Assembly (NCBI GenBank): GCA_017549285.1
Contig: JAFYVE010000037.1
Location: 1-64,000 of the forward strand
DNA length: 64,000 nucleotides
DNA from: Clostridia bacterium
GTDB taxonomy: Bacteria; Bacillota; Clostridia; Oscillospirales; Acutalibacteraceae
Direction of reading: 5' to 3'
The position numbers and the translations under genes are program-made. Shown here piece by piece: positions 1 through 8,357 of this stretch (positions within the stretch are counted from its first letter, which is position 1; each line of letters begins with the position of its first letter). Under the pieces are notes generated by a model, which did no database searches, was not told the DNA's origin, and worked only from the letters and a program-made list of their open reading frames with translations.

Positions 1-335
1 GCGGCAGTCCTATTGTAATCACACCTGTCACACCCACAACAACGCCCAATCAGGGGAATGTTATCACACCCAACCAGAATGTGATTCAGCAGCCTACAAC
101 AATACCCGATGCAAATCAGATTCAGGTTGATAATCCTGTCAATACTCCTCAGCAGGGCGGAACAGTTGTTGATTCTTCAGCTGCTTCAAAACAGATTATC
201 GGCTTTGCCATTCTTTCTGCTGTAGCTGTTGCAATTATCGCAATTGCGGCTGTTATGCTTCTTAAAATGCGTACGCCTTCAACAGACCTCACAAGAGGCG
301 GAAGTGCAAGAGCAAAAGAGAAGAAAAGAGTATAA
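1..335 (+). CDS. C-terminal end of a cell-surface protein (5' partial)
   Basis: The reading frame is open from the left edge (first full codon at base 3), so only the C-terminus is present. It shows a Thr/Pro/Asn/Gln-rich low-complexity linker, then one hydrophobic segment (about IIGFAILSAVAVAIIAIAAVML) and a short Arg/Lys-rich tail. This is the layout of a protein exported and held by a C-terminal membrane anchor with a positive stop-transfer tail. There is no clear LPXTG motif before the membrane segment, so sortase anchoring is not supported. The catalytic or binding part lies upstream of the window and cannot be named. A hairpin terminator follows directly. Confidence 0.75.
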   Translation, partial: GSPIVITPVTPTTTPNQGNVITPNQNVIQQPTTIPDANQIQVDNPVNTPQQGGTVVDSSAASKQIIGFAILSAVAVAIIAIAAVMLLKMRTPSTDLTRGGSARAKEKKRV

Positions 336-341
336 AAAAAT

Positions 342-365
342 GAGCTTGTCCGAAAGGACAAGCTC
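342..365. terminator. Bidirectional intrinsic terminator
   Basis: A perfect 10-bp stem (GAGCTTGTCC / GGACAAGCTC) closes a GAAA tetraloop and is flanked by A-rich and T-rich tracts. It sits between the convergent genes ending at 335 and 385 and can serve both. Confidence 0.85.
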
Positions 366-384
366 TTAATTTTATGTTCACTTA

Positions 385-819
385 TTATGTCTGTGAGCTC
401 TTGAAAAGCTGGTCGAACATATCGATAAACATCTGAAGCATCTGACGAAGCATAATGATAAGCGATGCAAAGATGTTTGACTGACCTTCGTCAAGTGAGA
501 AGAAAGCTTTGATTGTGTGATCTGATGTAACTTCAGAAATTGTGTAAACGCCGTGAACATCAGGCTCGATTGTTGCATTGTCAACCTGAACGATAACAAA
601 TGTGTCTGAGCGATCTTCTGTTGCTGTAACTGTGAATTTGAAATCTCCGCCGGGAAGAACATATCTGCTGTAGCCTTCAATGGGAGCAATTGTAATGTTT
701 TCTTCGTTGACTTCGTAATTCATGTAGTATGTCTGATAATCACCTTCAGCGCCAACAGCAACAGCAAGAACAGAGAAGGAGAGAATCACTGCAAGTAAAA
801 CCGAAATAACTTTTTTCAT
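385..819 (-). CDS. Small secreted protein, unknown function
   Basis: 144 aa from the ATG at 819, chosen because ACCTCC (GGAGGT on the minus strand) lies at 828-833 and the protein then opens with a signal peptide (MKKVISVLLAVILSF...). The open frame continues 21 codons upstream but without a ribosome site. The mature part has a stretch of the kind GGDFKFTVTA...SDTFVIVQVDNATIEPD...GVYTI..V..DHTIKAF, which looks like one small beta-sandwich or bacterial-Ig-like repeat found in secreted Firmicutes proteins. It ends in a 25-residue hydrophobic, Met/Leu/Phe-rich amphipathic helix. I do not recognise a named family. It is monocistronic, with its own promoter. Confidence 0.75.
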   Translation of the reverse strand: MKKVISVLLAVILSFSVLAVAVGAEGDYQTYYMNYEVNEENITIAPIEGYSRYVLPGGDFKFTVTATEDRSDTFVIVQVDNATIEPDVHGVYTISEVTSDHTIKAFFSLDEGQSNIFASLIIMLRQMLQMFIDMFDQLFKSSQT

Positions 820-853
820 CGTTTTTAACCTCCGTAAATATTTATACAAATAT

Positions 854-882
854 ATTATACAGATTGTTTTCTTTGAAATCAA
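854..882 (-). promoter_or_regulatory. Sigma-A-type promoter for the secreted protein
   Basis: On the minus strand: TTGATT (882-877), 17-bp spacer, TATAAT (859-854), about 35 bases ahead of the chosen start at 819. Confidence 0.65.
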
Positions 883-955
883 TACTTTTTATGTAAAAAT
901 TACTTATATAATAAAATATTTAATTTTATTTGTATATAAAAATTTGTTAAACCCG

Positions 956-985
956 TTGACTTTTGCTCATATTTTGTAGTATAGT
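956..985 (+). promoter_or_regulatory. Sigma-A-type promoter
   Basis: TTGACT at 956-961, an 18-bp spacer and TATAGT at 980-985. The start codon it serves is at 1036, with AAGGAGAGG just before it. Confidence 0.55.
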
Positions 986-1035
986 ATTAAAGTAAATAAT
1001 TATGTACATAAACTGTATGTAAGGAGAGGTTTTAT

Positions 1036-2133
1036 ATGTCTAACGAGATGGAAAATGCAACACAGGTTATTGATATGACAGAAGTTGCAGAAGCTCCTCA
1101 GGTTAAAACAAAAAAAGAACTTAAAAAAGAACGCAAGGCAATCAAAAAGCATAAAAAACAGGTCAAGAAGGAAGCAAGACTTCATTCAGCAAAAACAACA
1201 AAGGCATACAATGTTCTTGTTACAGTTGTTTCTGTTGCTGTTATTGTTTCAATGATTTTCTGCACATTCTCAGCAATCAAGTTCACAAAGAACTTCGGTA
1301 AAGTTGTTGAAGGTCAGGCAACTGAACAGGAGCAGCCCGTTCAGAACAACACACCTTCTACTCCTTCAACTCCTTCAACTCCCTCAACTCCCTCAACACC
1401 TTCAACACCCTCAGGTGATTCAAACAGTTCAGATGCTCCCGCAGGTGATTCAAACAATTCAGATGCTCCTGCAGCTGATGCTCCCTCAGGCGATGCAACT
1501 GATGTTTCAACCAAGGAAGGTGCAGTTGCTCTTTACAAGAAAGCTCACGCAAAGGTTATTGCTGAAGCAAAATCTGTTACAAGAACTCTTGATAACAACA
1601 CTCAGTACAACAACTACCTTGAAGTTGGCGGCAACAGCACACTTGCAGGCGTTGCATCAACTCTTATGGGTATGTTCCTTAAGGCAAATGAAGAACCCAT
1701 CGTTCACACAGGTGCAGATATTGCTGCAAACTTCCCTCCCACAAAGGAAAGTGTTGACGGTCTTACAGCTGATATGATCGGTGAATACAATGTTAAAGAA
1801 GAAGGCGACTTCTACATAGTTACTCTTAAGCTCAACAGCTCAGAAGAAAAGCCTGACCTTGGTGACAATGCTCAGTACCTTGTCAATATAGTTGAAGCAA
1901 AGACAGTTGAAGAAGCTGCTGCAGGTTTCGTTTCATTCACAGGTCTCAGAAATGAATACATCGCTCCTATGATTGAGGCAAAAATCAACAAGACAACAGG
2001 TCAGATGACAGACCTTCATACAGTATGTCCCTCATATATGAAGTTTGACAGCGCAAAGGTTGCTATGATTATCAATGTTAACAACGTTGGTATCGGTCTT
2101 CAGTATGAAACAAAGTGGACTGTTCAGTGGTAA
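1036..2133 (+). CDS. Membrane-anchored extracellular protein with TPS-repeat linker
   Basis: 365 aa. Residues about 25-50 are a very Lys-rich cytoplasmic segment, followed by one transmembrane helix (about 58-82). Next come an extracellular low-complexity linker with six or more tandem Thr-Pro-Ser units and then Asp/Ser/Ala-rich repeats (GDSNSSDAPA type). A folded domain of about 215 residues with no Cys cluster or catalytic motif that I recognise completes the protein. The layout (N-in anchor, flexible stalk, outer domain) suggests a surface lipoprotein-like or sensor protein. The DNA repeats of the stalk (about 1355-1420) are a likely site of slippage. A hairpin terminator follows at 2146. 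Function unknown. Confidence 0.8.
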   Translation: MSNEMENATQVIDMTEVAEAPQVKTKKELKKERKAIKKHKKQVKKEARLHSAKTTKAYNVLVTVVSVAVIVSMIFCTFSAIKFTKNFGKVVEGQATEQEQPVQNNTPSTPSTPSTPSTPSTPSTPSGDSNSSDAPAGDSNNSDAPAADAPSGDATDVSTKEGAVALYKKAHAKVIAEAKSVTRTLDNNTQYNNYLEVGGNSTLAGVASTLMGMFLKANEEPIVHTGADIAANFPPTKESVDGLTADMIGEYNVKEEGDFYIVTLKLNSSEEKPDLGDNAQYLVNIVEAKTVEEAAAGFVSFTGLRNEYIAPMIEAKINKTTGQMTDLHTVCPSYMKFDSAKVAMIINVNNVGIGLQYETKWTVQW

Positions 2134-2145
2134 TTGAATAAAATC

Positions 2146-2173
2146 AGAGGTTGCATAAGCAACCTCTTTTTTG
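2146..2173 (+). terminator. Intrinsic terminator
   Basis: AGAGGTTGC / GCAACCTCT stem with an ATAA loop, followed by a T tract. Confidence 0.85.
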
Positions 2174-2201
2174 TTGTAAAAAGAATATAATTTATTAACT
2201 A

Positions 2202-2230
2202 TTGACATAAATAAAGATACGTATTATAAT
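2202..2230 (+). promoter_or_regulatory. Perfect consensus sigma-A promoter
   Basis: TTGACA (2202-2207), 17-bp spacer, TATAAT (2225-2230), 40 bases upstream of the GTG start at 2270. Confidence 0.85.
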
Positions 2231-2269
2231 TAAATTGTTAAGAAATTATGAATTCAAGGAGGAACAGCT

Positions 2270-2884
2270 GTGAATATTATTACAATAAGCCGTGAATTCG
2301 GAAGCGGTGGCAGAGAAATAGGTAAAAGAATTGCCGATACACTCGGATATTCATATTATGACCGTGAAATTATAACTGCAATTGCCGGAAAACATAATTT
2401 TGATGAGAATTATGTTGAAAGTATGCTCGAAAACGGGTTTTCTTTCTGTATGCCCATAACATACGGCAGAACATTTTCTTATACCGATGTCAGCGGTCAG
2501 CAAGCAATACAGCTCTTGTCAACACAGTGCCGTCTTCTCAAGGAACTTGCAGAAAAAGACAATTGTGTTATCGTCGGCAGAAGTGCAAACATAATTCTTG
2601 AAGATTATAATCCGCTTAATATTTTTGTTTATGCTGATATGGAATCCAAAATGAACAGATGCCGTGAAAGAGCACCCGAAGAAGAAAATCTCAGGGAATC
2701 GGAGCTCAGAAGAAAAATAAAACAGATTGATTCAAACAGAGCAAAGCATCAGCGTTTCCTGTCTGATAAAAAGTGGGGCGACAAAGAAGGCTATCATCTT
2801 TGTGTCAATACTTCAGGCGCAGATATCAAGGCAATATCATCAATTATTGCGGAATATGCAAAAGGATATTTTGAAAAAAGATAA
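2270..2884 (+). CDS. Cytidylate kinase-like family protein
   Basis: 204 aa from a GTG with AAGGAGG seven bases upstream. The N-terminus has the P-loop NTPase pattern of the cytidylate-kinase-like family (ITISREFGSGGREIGKRIA), followed by the GYSYYDREI element, a VIVGRSAN strand and an Arg-rich lid (RCRERAPEE...). These proteins phosphorylate a nucleotide or a related small substrate in the cytosol. They are distinct from the housekeeping Cmk, and their true substrate is generally not established. It has its own consensus promoter, and the next gene begins 49 bp downstream behind a small inverted repeat (TTTATCGT...ACGATAAA, 2892-2910). Confidence 0.8.
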   Translation: MNIITISREFGSGGREIGKRIADTLGYSYYDREIITAIAGKHNFDENYVESMLENGFSFCMPITYGRTFSYTDVSGQQAIQLLSTQCRLLKELAEKDNCVIVGRSANIILEDYNPLNIFVYADMESKMNRCRERAPEEENLRESELRRKIKQIDSNRAKHQRFLSDKKWGDKEGYHLCVNTSGADIKAISSIIAEYAKGYFEKR

Positions 2885-2933
2885 ACATTGATTTATCGTA
2901 TAACGATAAATTCAGATTTTACGGAGGTAAAAA

Positions 2934-5900
2934 ATGCAGAAACCGCTTAAAACTACGAAAGCATTAATTTCCTTTTTACTTGTAATATTTATGCTGTGGT
3001 CTGTTATGGCTGTCAGTGTCAATGCATCAGGAACAGAACGAATCTATTCCGTTCCCGATGTTCTTCATAATGCACCGGCTACTGCGTCACTCAGCTCGAA
3101 TGACACTTCATTGAAGACATATCTCAGAACAGAACTGGCAAAAACTCCTTATTCGTTGAATCTGCGAAACTATAATATAAGTGTTGAAAAACTCAATGAG
3201 CTGGGAAGTCTTATCTATGACACTATGCCTGAACTGTTCCATATTGTAGGGTTGAAATGCTCGGTATCATCGTGGAACACCATACTTGATCTTTATCCTG
3301 TATATAACTGTACTGCTACTGAATATAAGACAAAGTCAGCAAAAGTTTTTGAAAGTGCTGAAAAGATTCTTGAAGGCGTAAAAGATAACAAAAACCTTTC
3401 TGCTGTTCAGAAAGCCTTGCTTATTCACGACAGACTTGCTGTAATTTGTGAATACGACAGTAAGAATCTTGAAACAGGAAAAATCCCCGAAGACAGCTTC
3501 ACTATGTACGGTGTTCTGGCAAATGGTATTGCTGTTTGTCAGGGATATTCCGAAGCATATTTATATCTTCTTGAAAAGGTCGGAATAAAAAGTTATATAT
3601 GTGAATCGGAGGTTATGAATCACGCCTGGAATATTGTTGAAATAGGCGGTGTTGAATATCACGTAGACGTTACATGGGATGACCCGACTTATGATGTGAC
3701 AGGCAGAGTCACTCATACGAATTTCCTGCGTTCATCACAAGGTATTTACAGCACGGGACACAAAGCAACCGATTATTACTCTGCTCCTGCAGATACAAGA
3801 TATGATAATGCTTTCTGGCAGGATTCAGATGCGGAATTCCAACTCCTTGGTAATGAGATTTATTATATTGATAATAAAAATGCTCAGATTAAAAAATACA
3901 GCGATAAAAGTGCTGTAATTTCTGTTGAAGACAGATGGGCAGCATCGGCAACATCTTTCTGGAAAGGAAATTTCTCATATCTTTCATCAGACGGTGTTCA
4001 TCTTTTATATAATAAATCTGATGCCGTTTATATGTTTGATTTCTCAACAAATAAAGAAACAAAAATCTGGACTCCGGATAAATCGGCGTTGCCCAATATG
4101 AGTATTTATGGGTTTACTTACCGTAACGGCAGATTGATATGTGATATTTACACAACCCCGAATTATTGTATTGATACAAAGGATAGATATCAGCAGCAGA
4201 AGGTATGGAAAACAATATGTGATGTAACTATTGATAAAATGCCTAAGAAAACTGAATATTACATCGGTGATAAATTTAATTCTGAGGGATTATCACTCCG
4301 TGTTACATATGCTGACGGTTCTTATGATATTGTGACATCAGGTTATAGTATTGACTCGTATGATACAAACCGTGCAGGGGAAACTTCTGTAAAAGTATCT
4401 ATCAGCGGCAGATGCGTTGTTGTGCCTATAAAAGTCAGCACCCCTTCAATCACTTTATCTGCAACAGATATTTTACTTGAGGCGGGAGAAAGCAAACAGC
4501 TTACGGCAACAACAAAACCTGCGGGACAGACCGTTGTCTGGATTTCAGGTCATAATAATGTGTCTGTCAGCCGTAACGGAACCGTAACGGCAATTGCAGA
4601 AGGAAAGGCTGTTATAGTTGCACAGTTTGTATATAACGGCATTACTTATTCAGCAAAATGTACTGTTGAATCAGGTTGTCCTCACAGCTCAAAAACATAT
4701 TATCCTGCAAAAGAGTCTACCTGCACTCAGCACGGTCATACCGAATATTCAGTTTGTAATGATTGCGGAGTAATAATTTCAGGTTCAAAAACAGAGCTTC
4801 CTTTTGCAGAACACAGCTATGTGGATTATGAAGCACCCGAATATCTTGCTGTCAGAGGTTCCTGCACAGCGCCGGCACTTTATTATAAATCCTGTAGTGA
4901 GTGCGGAAATGCATCAGATGTGACTTTCAGGTCTGAGCATTTTGCTCCGCATAAAGAAGTTGTTCTTCCCGCAAAAGTGCCCACCTGTACCGAAACAGGC
5001 CTTACAGAGGGTTCAAAGTGCAGTGTGTGTCAGCAGATTGTAAAGCCTCAGACGGTAATTAAAAAATCAGAACATATAACGGTTACTCTTCCCGGCAAGG
5101 ATGCAACCTATACCGAAACAGGTCTTACAGAAGGTGAAATGTGTGCAGTCTGTGGACTGGTTACAGTAGAGCAGAAGGAAATTCCGAAAATTGAAAGACC
5201 TGGCCATATACATACGTATATCACATTTACAACTCCTCCCACCTGTGAAAATGAAGGATTCACAACATACACCTGTTACTGCGGTAAAAAATATACAGCT
5301 GATGTGACTTCTGCAACAGGTCATAAGGAAGAAAAAATCCCCGGCACTCCTGCAACCGAAACACATACAGGTCTTACGGATGGTATCAGATGTTCTGTAT
5401 GTAAAAAGATTCTTTCAGCTCAGCATCAGATACCGATTCTCGGTCACGAGGTTGTTGTGCTTGAAGGAAAGGCTCCTACCTGTACCGAAACAGGGCTTAC
5501 CGAAGGGCAGAGCTGTGTGACCTGCGGTGGTATTGTTGAACCTCAGCAGGTAATTCCCGCAACAGGTCACGATGAAGAAATTCTTCCTTCAGAAGCGCCT
5601 TCCTGTCTTACAACGGGAATGACACAGGGTGCAAAATGTAAAAAATGCGGAGAGATAACAGTTCCTCAGAGCATTATTGCTGCAAAAGGTCACAGCCTGA
5701 TATCTGTTGTAAAAAATCCTACCTGCACAATGAACGGTTATACCATTCATACCTGCACGGTATGTGACTATTCGCATAAAACAGCAGAAACTCACGCAAA
5801 GGGACATACTCCCGGTGAATGGATTGTTACCATTGTTCCTCAGAATGACAGGACAGGTCTTGAAGCTCAGTTCTGTTCAGTTTGCGGATATAAGCTTGCA

Positions 5901-6356
5901 GAACGTGTAATAACAGAAACAGAAACCGATTCCAAAAAGCTGCAGGTTACGGATAATGCTTTTATCGTTGATGACAGTCTGCATATTTCAATCATCGGTG
6001 TCAAGAGTAAAGTCGGTTCCGTATCAGAATCAATTGTAAACAAGAAGTTTGAAATTGTTGATAAAAAAGGTAACAAGCTCGGCAAGGATGATTATATCGG
6101 AACGGGTTCTGCAATTCAGATTCTTGATGAAAACAGAAATCTTTTGAACATATATATTGTTGTTGTTGTTACAGATGTTGACGGTAACGGAAAAACAACA
6201 GCAGCAGATGCAAGACTCGCACTCAGAGGCTCAGCAAAGCTTGAAACAATTGAAGGCGTTTATGCTAAAGCTTCGGATGTGACAAATGACAATAAAATTA
6301 CTGCCGCAGACGCAAGAAAAATTCTCCGCATCTCAGCAGGGCTTGAAAAACCGTAA
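2934..6356 (+). CDS. Secreted transglutaminase-like protein with Ig-like domains, Cys repeats and dockerin
   Basis: 1140 aa. A signal peptide spans 1-32. A transglutaminase-like (papain-fold) domain follows, with a visible triad: Cys202 in CQGY, His230 in NHAWN and Asp245 in VDVTWDDP. Next are a long middle region, two bacterial Ig-like domains (about 430-580) and about eight Cys-containing repeats of the type CTETGLTEG..C..C (about 580-960). The C-terminus has a dockerin-type pair of calcium-loop helices (DVDGNGKTTAADAR and DVTNDNKITAADAR). Known transglutaminase-like domains are proteases or crosslinking/acyl-transfer enzymes. The dockerin suggests cell-surface or cellulosome-like attachment. 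The repeated CxxC pairs could bind metal or form disulfides. A GGAGG ribosome site precedes the start. The exact substrate is unknown. Confidence 0.85.
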   Translation: MQKPLKTTKALISFLLVIFMLWSVMAVSVNASGTERIYSVPDVLHNAPATASLSSNDTSLKTYLRTELAKTPYSLNLRNYNISVEKLNELGSLIYDTMPELFHIVGLKCSVSSWNTILDLYPVYNCTATEYKTKSAKVFESAEKILEGVKDNKNLSAVQKALLIHDRLAVICEYDSKNLETGKIPEDSFTMYGVLANGIAVCQGYSEAYLYLLEKVGIKSYICESEVMNHAWNIVEIGGVEYHVDVTWDDPTYDVTGRVTHTNFLRSSQGIYSTGHKATDYYSAPADTRYDNAFWQDSDAEFQLLGNEIYYIDNKNAQIKKYSDKSAVISVEDRWAASATSFWKGNFSYLSSDGVHLLYNKSDAVYMFDFSTNKETKIWTPDKSALPNMSIYGFTYRNGRLICDIYTTPNYCIDTKDRYQQQKVWKTICDVTIDKMPKKTEYYIGDKFNSEGLSLRVTYADGSYDIVTSGYSIDSYDTNRAGETSVKVSISGRCVVVPIKVSTPSITLSATDILLEAGESKQLTATTKPAGQTVVWISGHNNVSVSRNGTVTAIAEGKAVIVAQFVYNGITYSAKCTVESGCPHSSKTYYPAKESTCTQHGHTEYSVCNDCGVIISGSKTELPFAEHSYVDYEAPEYLAVRGSCTAPALYYKSCSECGNASDVTFRSEHFAPHKEVVLPAKVPTCTETGLTEGSKCSVCQQIVKPQTVIKKSEHITVTLPGKDATYTETGLTEGEMCAVCGLVTVEQKEIPKIERPGHIHTYITFTTPPTCENEGFTTYTCYCGKKYTADVTSATGHKEEKIPGTPATETHTGLTDGIRCSVCKKILSAQHQIPILGHEVVVLEGKAPTCTETGLTEGQSCVTCGGIVEPQQVIPATGHDEEILPSEAPSCLTTGMTQGAKCKKCGEITVPQSIIAAKGHSLISVVKNPTCTMNGYTIHTCTVCDYSHKTAETHAKGHTPGEWIVTIVPQNDRTGLEAQFCSVCGYKLAERVITETETDSKKLQVTDNAFIVDDSLHISIIGVKSKVGSVSESIVNKKFEIVDKKGNKLGKDDYIGTGSAIQILDENRNLLNIYIVVVVTDVDGNGKTTAADARLALRGSAKLETIEGVYAKASDVTNDNKITAADARKILRISAGLEKP

Positions 6357-6360
6357 AATT

Positions 6361-6390
6361 AAAGGAACCGTTCATTTGAATGGTTCCTTT
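6361..6390. terminator. Intrinsic terminator
   Basis: A stem AAAGGAACCGTTC / GAATGGTTCCTTT with one wobble pair and an ATTT loop, four bases after the stop codon at 6356. Confidence 0.8.
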
Positions 6391-6397
6391 TGTTATG

Positions 6398-6717
6398 TAA
6401 ATCAGAATTTGTCGGGATGTTTCATCGTAGGGGCGCCCATCGGGCGTCCGTTCGTGGGATATGTAATTGTTGTAGGGCGGCTTGCCCTCAAGCCGCCGAT
6501 TTGTCGCAGACAAATTGGAAATCGAAGATTTCCACTATCGGACAAAACTGAATATTGAGTTTGTTGCAACAGAACGGTGTACCACCGTTATTGCTCCGTA
6601 AACTCCGCAATCGGACCGATGTGGGCATCGGTCCCTACATGATTTGTTTTTCCTGAAATCAATGTACATTGTAAATTGTACATTGTTCATTGAAAGACCT
6701 CGACAAATTATTGTTTG
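6398..6717. repeat. Noncoding intergenic element with terminal inverted repeats (copy 1)
   Basis: The 361-bp gap between convergent genes holds no credible gene. It begins AATCAGAATTTGTCGGG and ends CGACAAATTATTGTTT, so AATTTGTCG faces its own complement at the ends. Inside are GC-rich mini-palindromes starting TGTAGGG (near 6429 and 6470, and inverted near 6633) and a module reading ATGTACATTGTAAATTGTAC. A shorter element with the same ends and the same module lies at 29932-30074. It looks like a MITE-like or REP-type intergenic element, but no mobility is demonstrated. Confidence 0.7.
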
Positions 6718-7062
6718 TTATACTCTGTCAAATCCCAGATATCTTGTTCCCTGAAAACGAAGAACGCCGTAATCGCCTTCAACAAGATAGCCGAATTCAT
6801 TATAAGGAATATTCAGCTCCATACGGTCACCGCTTTCAACCTGAAAAGTTACATAATAGGATGTTGAATGACTGGCCGCACCGTGATGATTGTGGTGATG
6901 ACTTATTGATGTTCTTTTTGCAACAACAGTTGCGTTAACCGAAAGACGGGGAGAATTGTTGTTTTTGAACCATTGTGCAATATTTTTGCCGAGAATAACA
7001 CAGAATGCAATAATAAATACCATAAAAAATACGGGAAAAATAAAAGAAAACATAAAATCCAT
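6718..7062 (-). CDS. DUF2500 family membrane protein
   Basis: 114 aa with one N-terminal transmembrane helix (about 5-25), a short basic turn (W.KNNNSPRL), then a beta-rich domain with the DUF2500 signature (VVAKRTS..., YYVTFQVESGDRMEL, GDYGVLRFQGTRYLGFDR). The start at 7062 has CTCCTT (AAGGAG) at 7071-7076; an ATG nine bases further in is possible. The middle has a His cluster (SHHHNHHG). Family function is unknown; a cell-envelope role is inferred. Its stop codon directly abuts the intergenic element. Confidence 0.85.
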   Translation of the reverse strand: MDFMFSFIFPVFFMVFIIAFCVILGKNIAQWFKNNNSPRLSVNATVVAKRTSISHHHNHHGAASHSTSYYVTFQVESGDRMELNIPYNEFGYLVEGDYGVLRFQGTRYLGFDRV

Positions 7063-7175
7063 AAAATCAACTCCTTGAATCCATAATAACTGAATTATAT
7101 ACTTGTGTCAAGCAATATGCACATTAAATTTTTTTGAAAAAGCTATAATTTTTCTGTATTGTTATTAAAAAATTC

Positions 7176-7204
7176 TTGAAATGCTCAAAAAAAAGGTTTA
7201 TACT
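7176..7204 (+). promoter_or_regulatory. Promoter of guaA
   Basis: TTGAAA (7176-7181), 17-bp spacer, TATACT (7199-7204). No purine riboswitch signature was seen in the short leader. Confidence 0.7.
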
Positions 7205-7256
7205 ATATACCATAATTTAAGTTAAATCATCTTTTATATACAGGAGGAAAAATACT

Positions 7257-8258
7257 ATGGATTCAAACAAAAGACCCGATTCAATGGCTCGCATAACCAC
7301 AATTGAACAGGCAAATCAGTTCATTGACGAACAGGTTGCAGCTGTCCGTGCACAGGTTGGTGACAAGAAGGTTCTTCTTGCTCTTTCAGGCGGTGTTGAC
7401 TCATCAGTTGTTGCGGCTCTTCTTATCAAGGCTGTCGGCAAACAGCTTGTATGTGTTCATGTTAACCACGGTCTTATGCGTAAGGGCGAAAGTGAACAGG
7501 TTATCGACGTTTTCGGCAAGGCACTCGATGCAAACCTTGTTTATGTTGATGCAACAGACAGATTCCTTGACCTTCTTGCAGGTGTAAGTGACCCCGAAAA
7601 GAAGAGAAAGATCATCGGTGCAGAATTTATTAAGGTGTTTGATGAAGAAGCTGCAAAGCTTGACGGTATTTCATTCCTCGCACAGGGCACAATTTACCCC
7701 GACATCCTCGAAAGCATCAAGCAGGCAGAAGGCAAGCAGGCTGTCAAGTCACATCATAACGTCGGCGGACTTCCCGAAGAAATGGCTATGGAGCTTGTTG
7801 AACCCATCAAACTTCTCTTCAAGGACGAAGTAAGAATTGTCGGTGATGCTCTCGGTCTTCCTCATAATATGGTTTACCGTCAGCCCTTCCCCGGCCCCGG
7901 ACTCGGTGTACGTTGCCTCGGTGCTATCACTCGTGACAGACTTCACGCTCTTCGTGAAGCAGATGCAATTCTTCGTGAAGAATTTGAAATTGCAGGTCTT
8001 GCAGGTAAGGTATGGCAGTATTTCATCGCTGTGCCCGATATGAAGAGTGTTGGCGTAAAGAATGAAAGCCGTTACGAAGGTTGGCCCGCAATCATCAGAG
8101 CTGTAAATACAACAGATGCTATGACTGCTACAATCGAAGAAATTCCTTATGCAGTCCTTCATAAAATCACAGCCCGTATCACAAATGAAGTTGAAGGCAT
8201 CAACCGTGTCCTTATGGACCTCACACCCAAGCCCACAGGCACAATCGAGTGGGAATAA
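7257..8258 (+). CDS. guaA: GMP synthase, ATP-pyrophosphatase subunit only
   Basis: 333 aa. It has the PP-loop SGGVDSSV (about 44-51), the ATP-pyrophosphatase domain and the C-terminal dimerisation domain ending in the family's invariant GTIEWE. This half makes GMP from XMP, ATP and ammonia in the cytosol. The usual bacterial GuaA is about 510-525 aa because an N-terminal glutamine amidotransferase domain supplies the ammonia. That domain is absent here and is not encoded just upstream. The start has GGAGG at a fair distance and its own promoter, so this is not a clipped ORF. The last 12 bases of the gene form the left boundary of an integrated element. The split arrangement is common in archaea and unusual in bacteria. 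Confidence 0.92.
   Translation: MDSNKRPDSMARITTIEQANQFIDEQVAAVRAQVGDKKVLLALSGGVDSSVVAALLIKAVGKQLVCVHVNHGLMRKGESEQVIDVFGKALDANLVYVDATDRFLDLLAGVSDPEKKRKIIGAEFIKVFDEEAAKLDGISFLAQGTIYPDILESIKQAEGKQAVKSHHNVGGLPEEMAMELVEPIKLLFKDEVRIVGDALGLPHNMVYRQPFPGPGLGVRCLGAITRDRLHALREADAILREEFEIAGLAGKVWQYFIAVPDMKSVGVKNESRYEGWPAIIRAVNTTDAMTATIEEIPYAVLHKITARITNEVEGINRVLMDLTPKPTGTIEWE
8247..8258 (+). other. attL core at the guaA 3' end
   Basis: GAGTGGGAATAA, encoding the last residues and stop of GuaA, recurs exactly at 17574-17585. The integrase gene points outward right beside it. Confidence 0.8.
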
Positions 8259-8268
8259 AATAAATAAT

Positions 8269-8307
8269 GCCCGAAAGCCTTGAAAATACAGGGTTTTCGG
8301 GCGTTTT
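8269..8307 (+). terminator. Terminator inside the element, serving guaA
   Basis: GCCCGAAA...TTTCGGGC stem followed by GTTTTTGTTTT. It lies just inside the element, so the element brings guaA a replacement for the native terminator, which is probably the one now at 17604-17645. Confidence 0.75.
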
Positions 8308-8317
8308 TGTTTTGTCA

Positions 8318-8341
8318 GCGTACCACATTCGTACCATTATT
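8318..8341 (+). other. Candidate integrase arm-type site, left
   Basis: Two direct CGTACCA units spaced 11 bp apart (GCGTACCACAT then TCGTACCATT). A near-identical pair lies near the right end at 17454-17477. Confidence 0.5.
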
Positions 8342-8357
8342 CGCTATCACCCCGCTA

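Noticed and set aside
1355..1470. Short tandem repeats that could suggest a CRISPR array
   Set aside because: They encode in-frame Thr-Pro-Ser and Asp-Ala-Pro units of the TPS-linker protein; no spacers of regular length.
4980..5750. Regular repeats in the 1140-aa protein gene as DNA-level repeat array
   Set aside because: The periodicity is at the protein level (Cys-pair repeats) with diverged codons.
6286..6558. 90-codon ORF running from the dockerin gene end into the repeat
   Set aside because: It starts inside the dockerin gene in another frame and passes through the terminator and repeat palindromes.
7063..7256. Possible purine riboswitch upstream of guaA
   Set aside because: Only about 45 bases separate the promoter from the ribosome site, too few for an aptamer, and no matching stems were seen.
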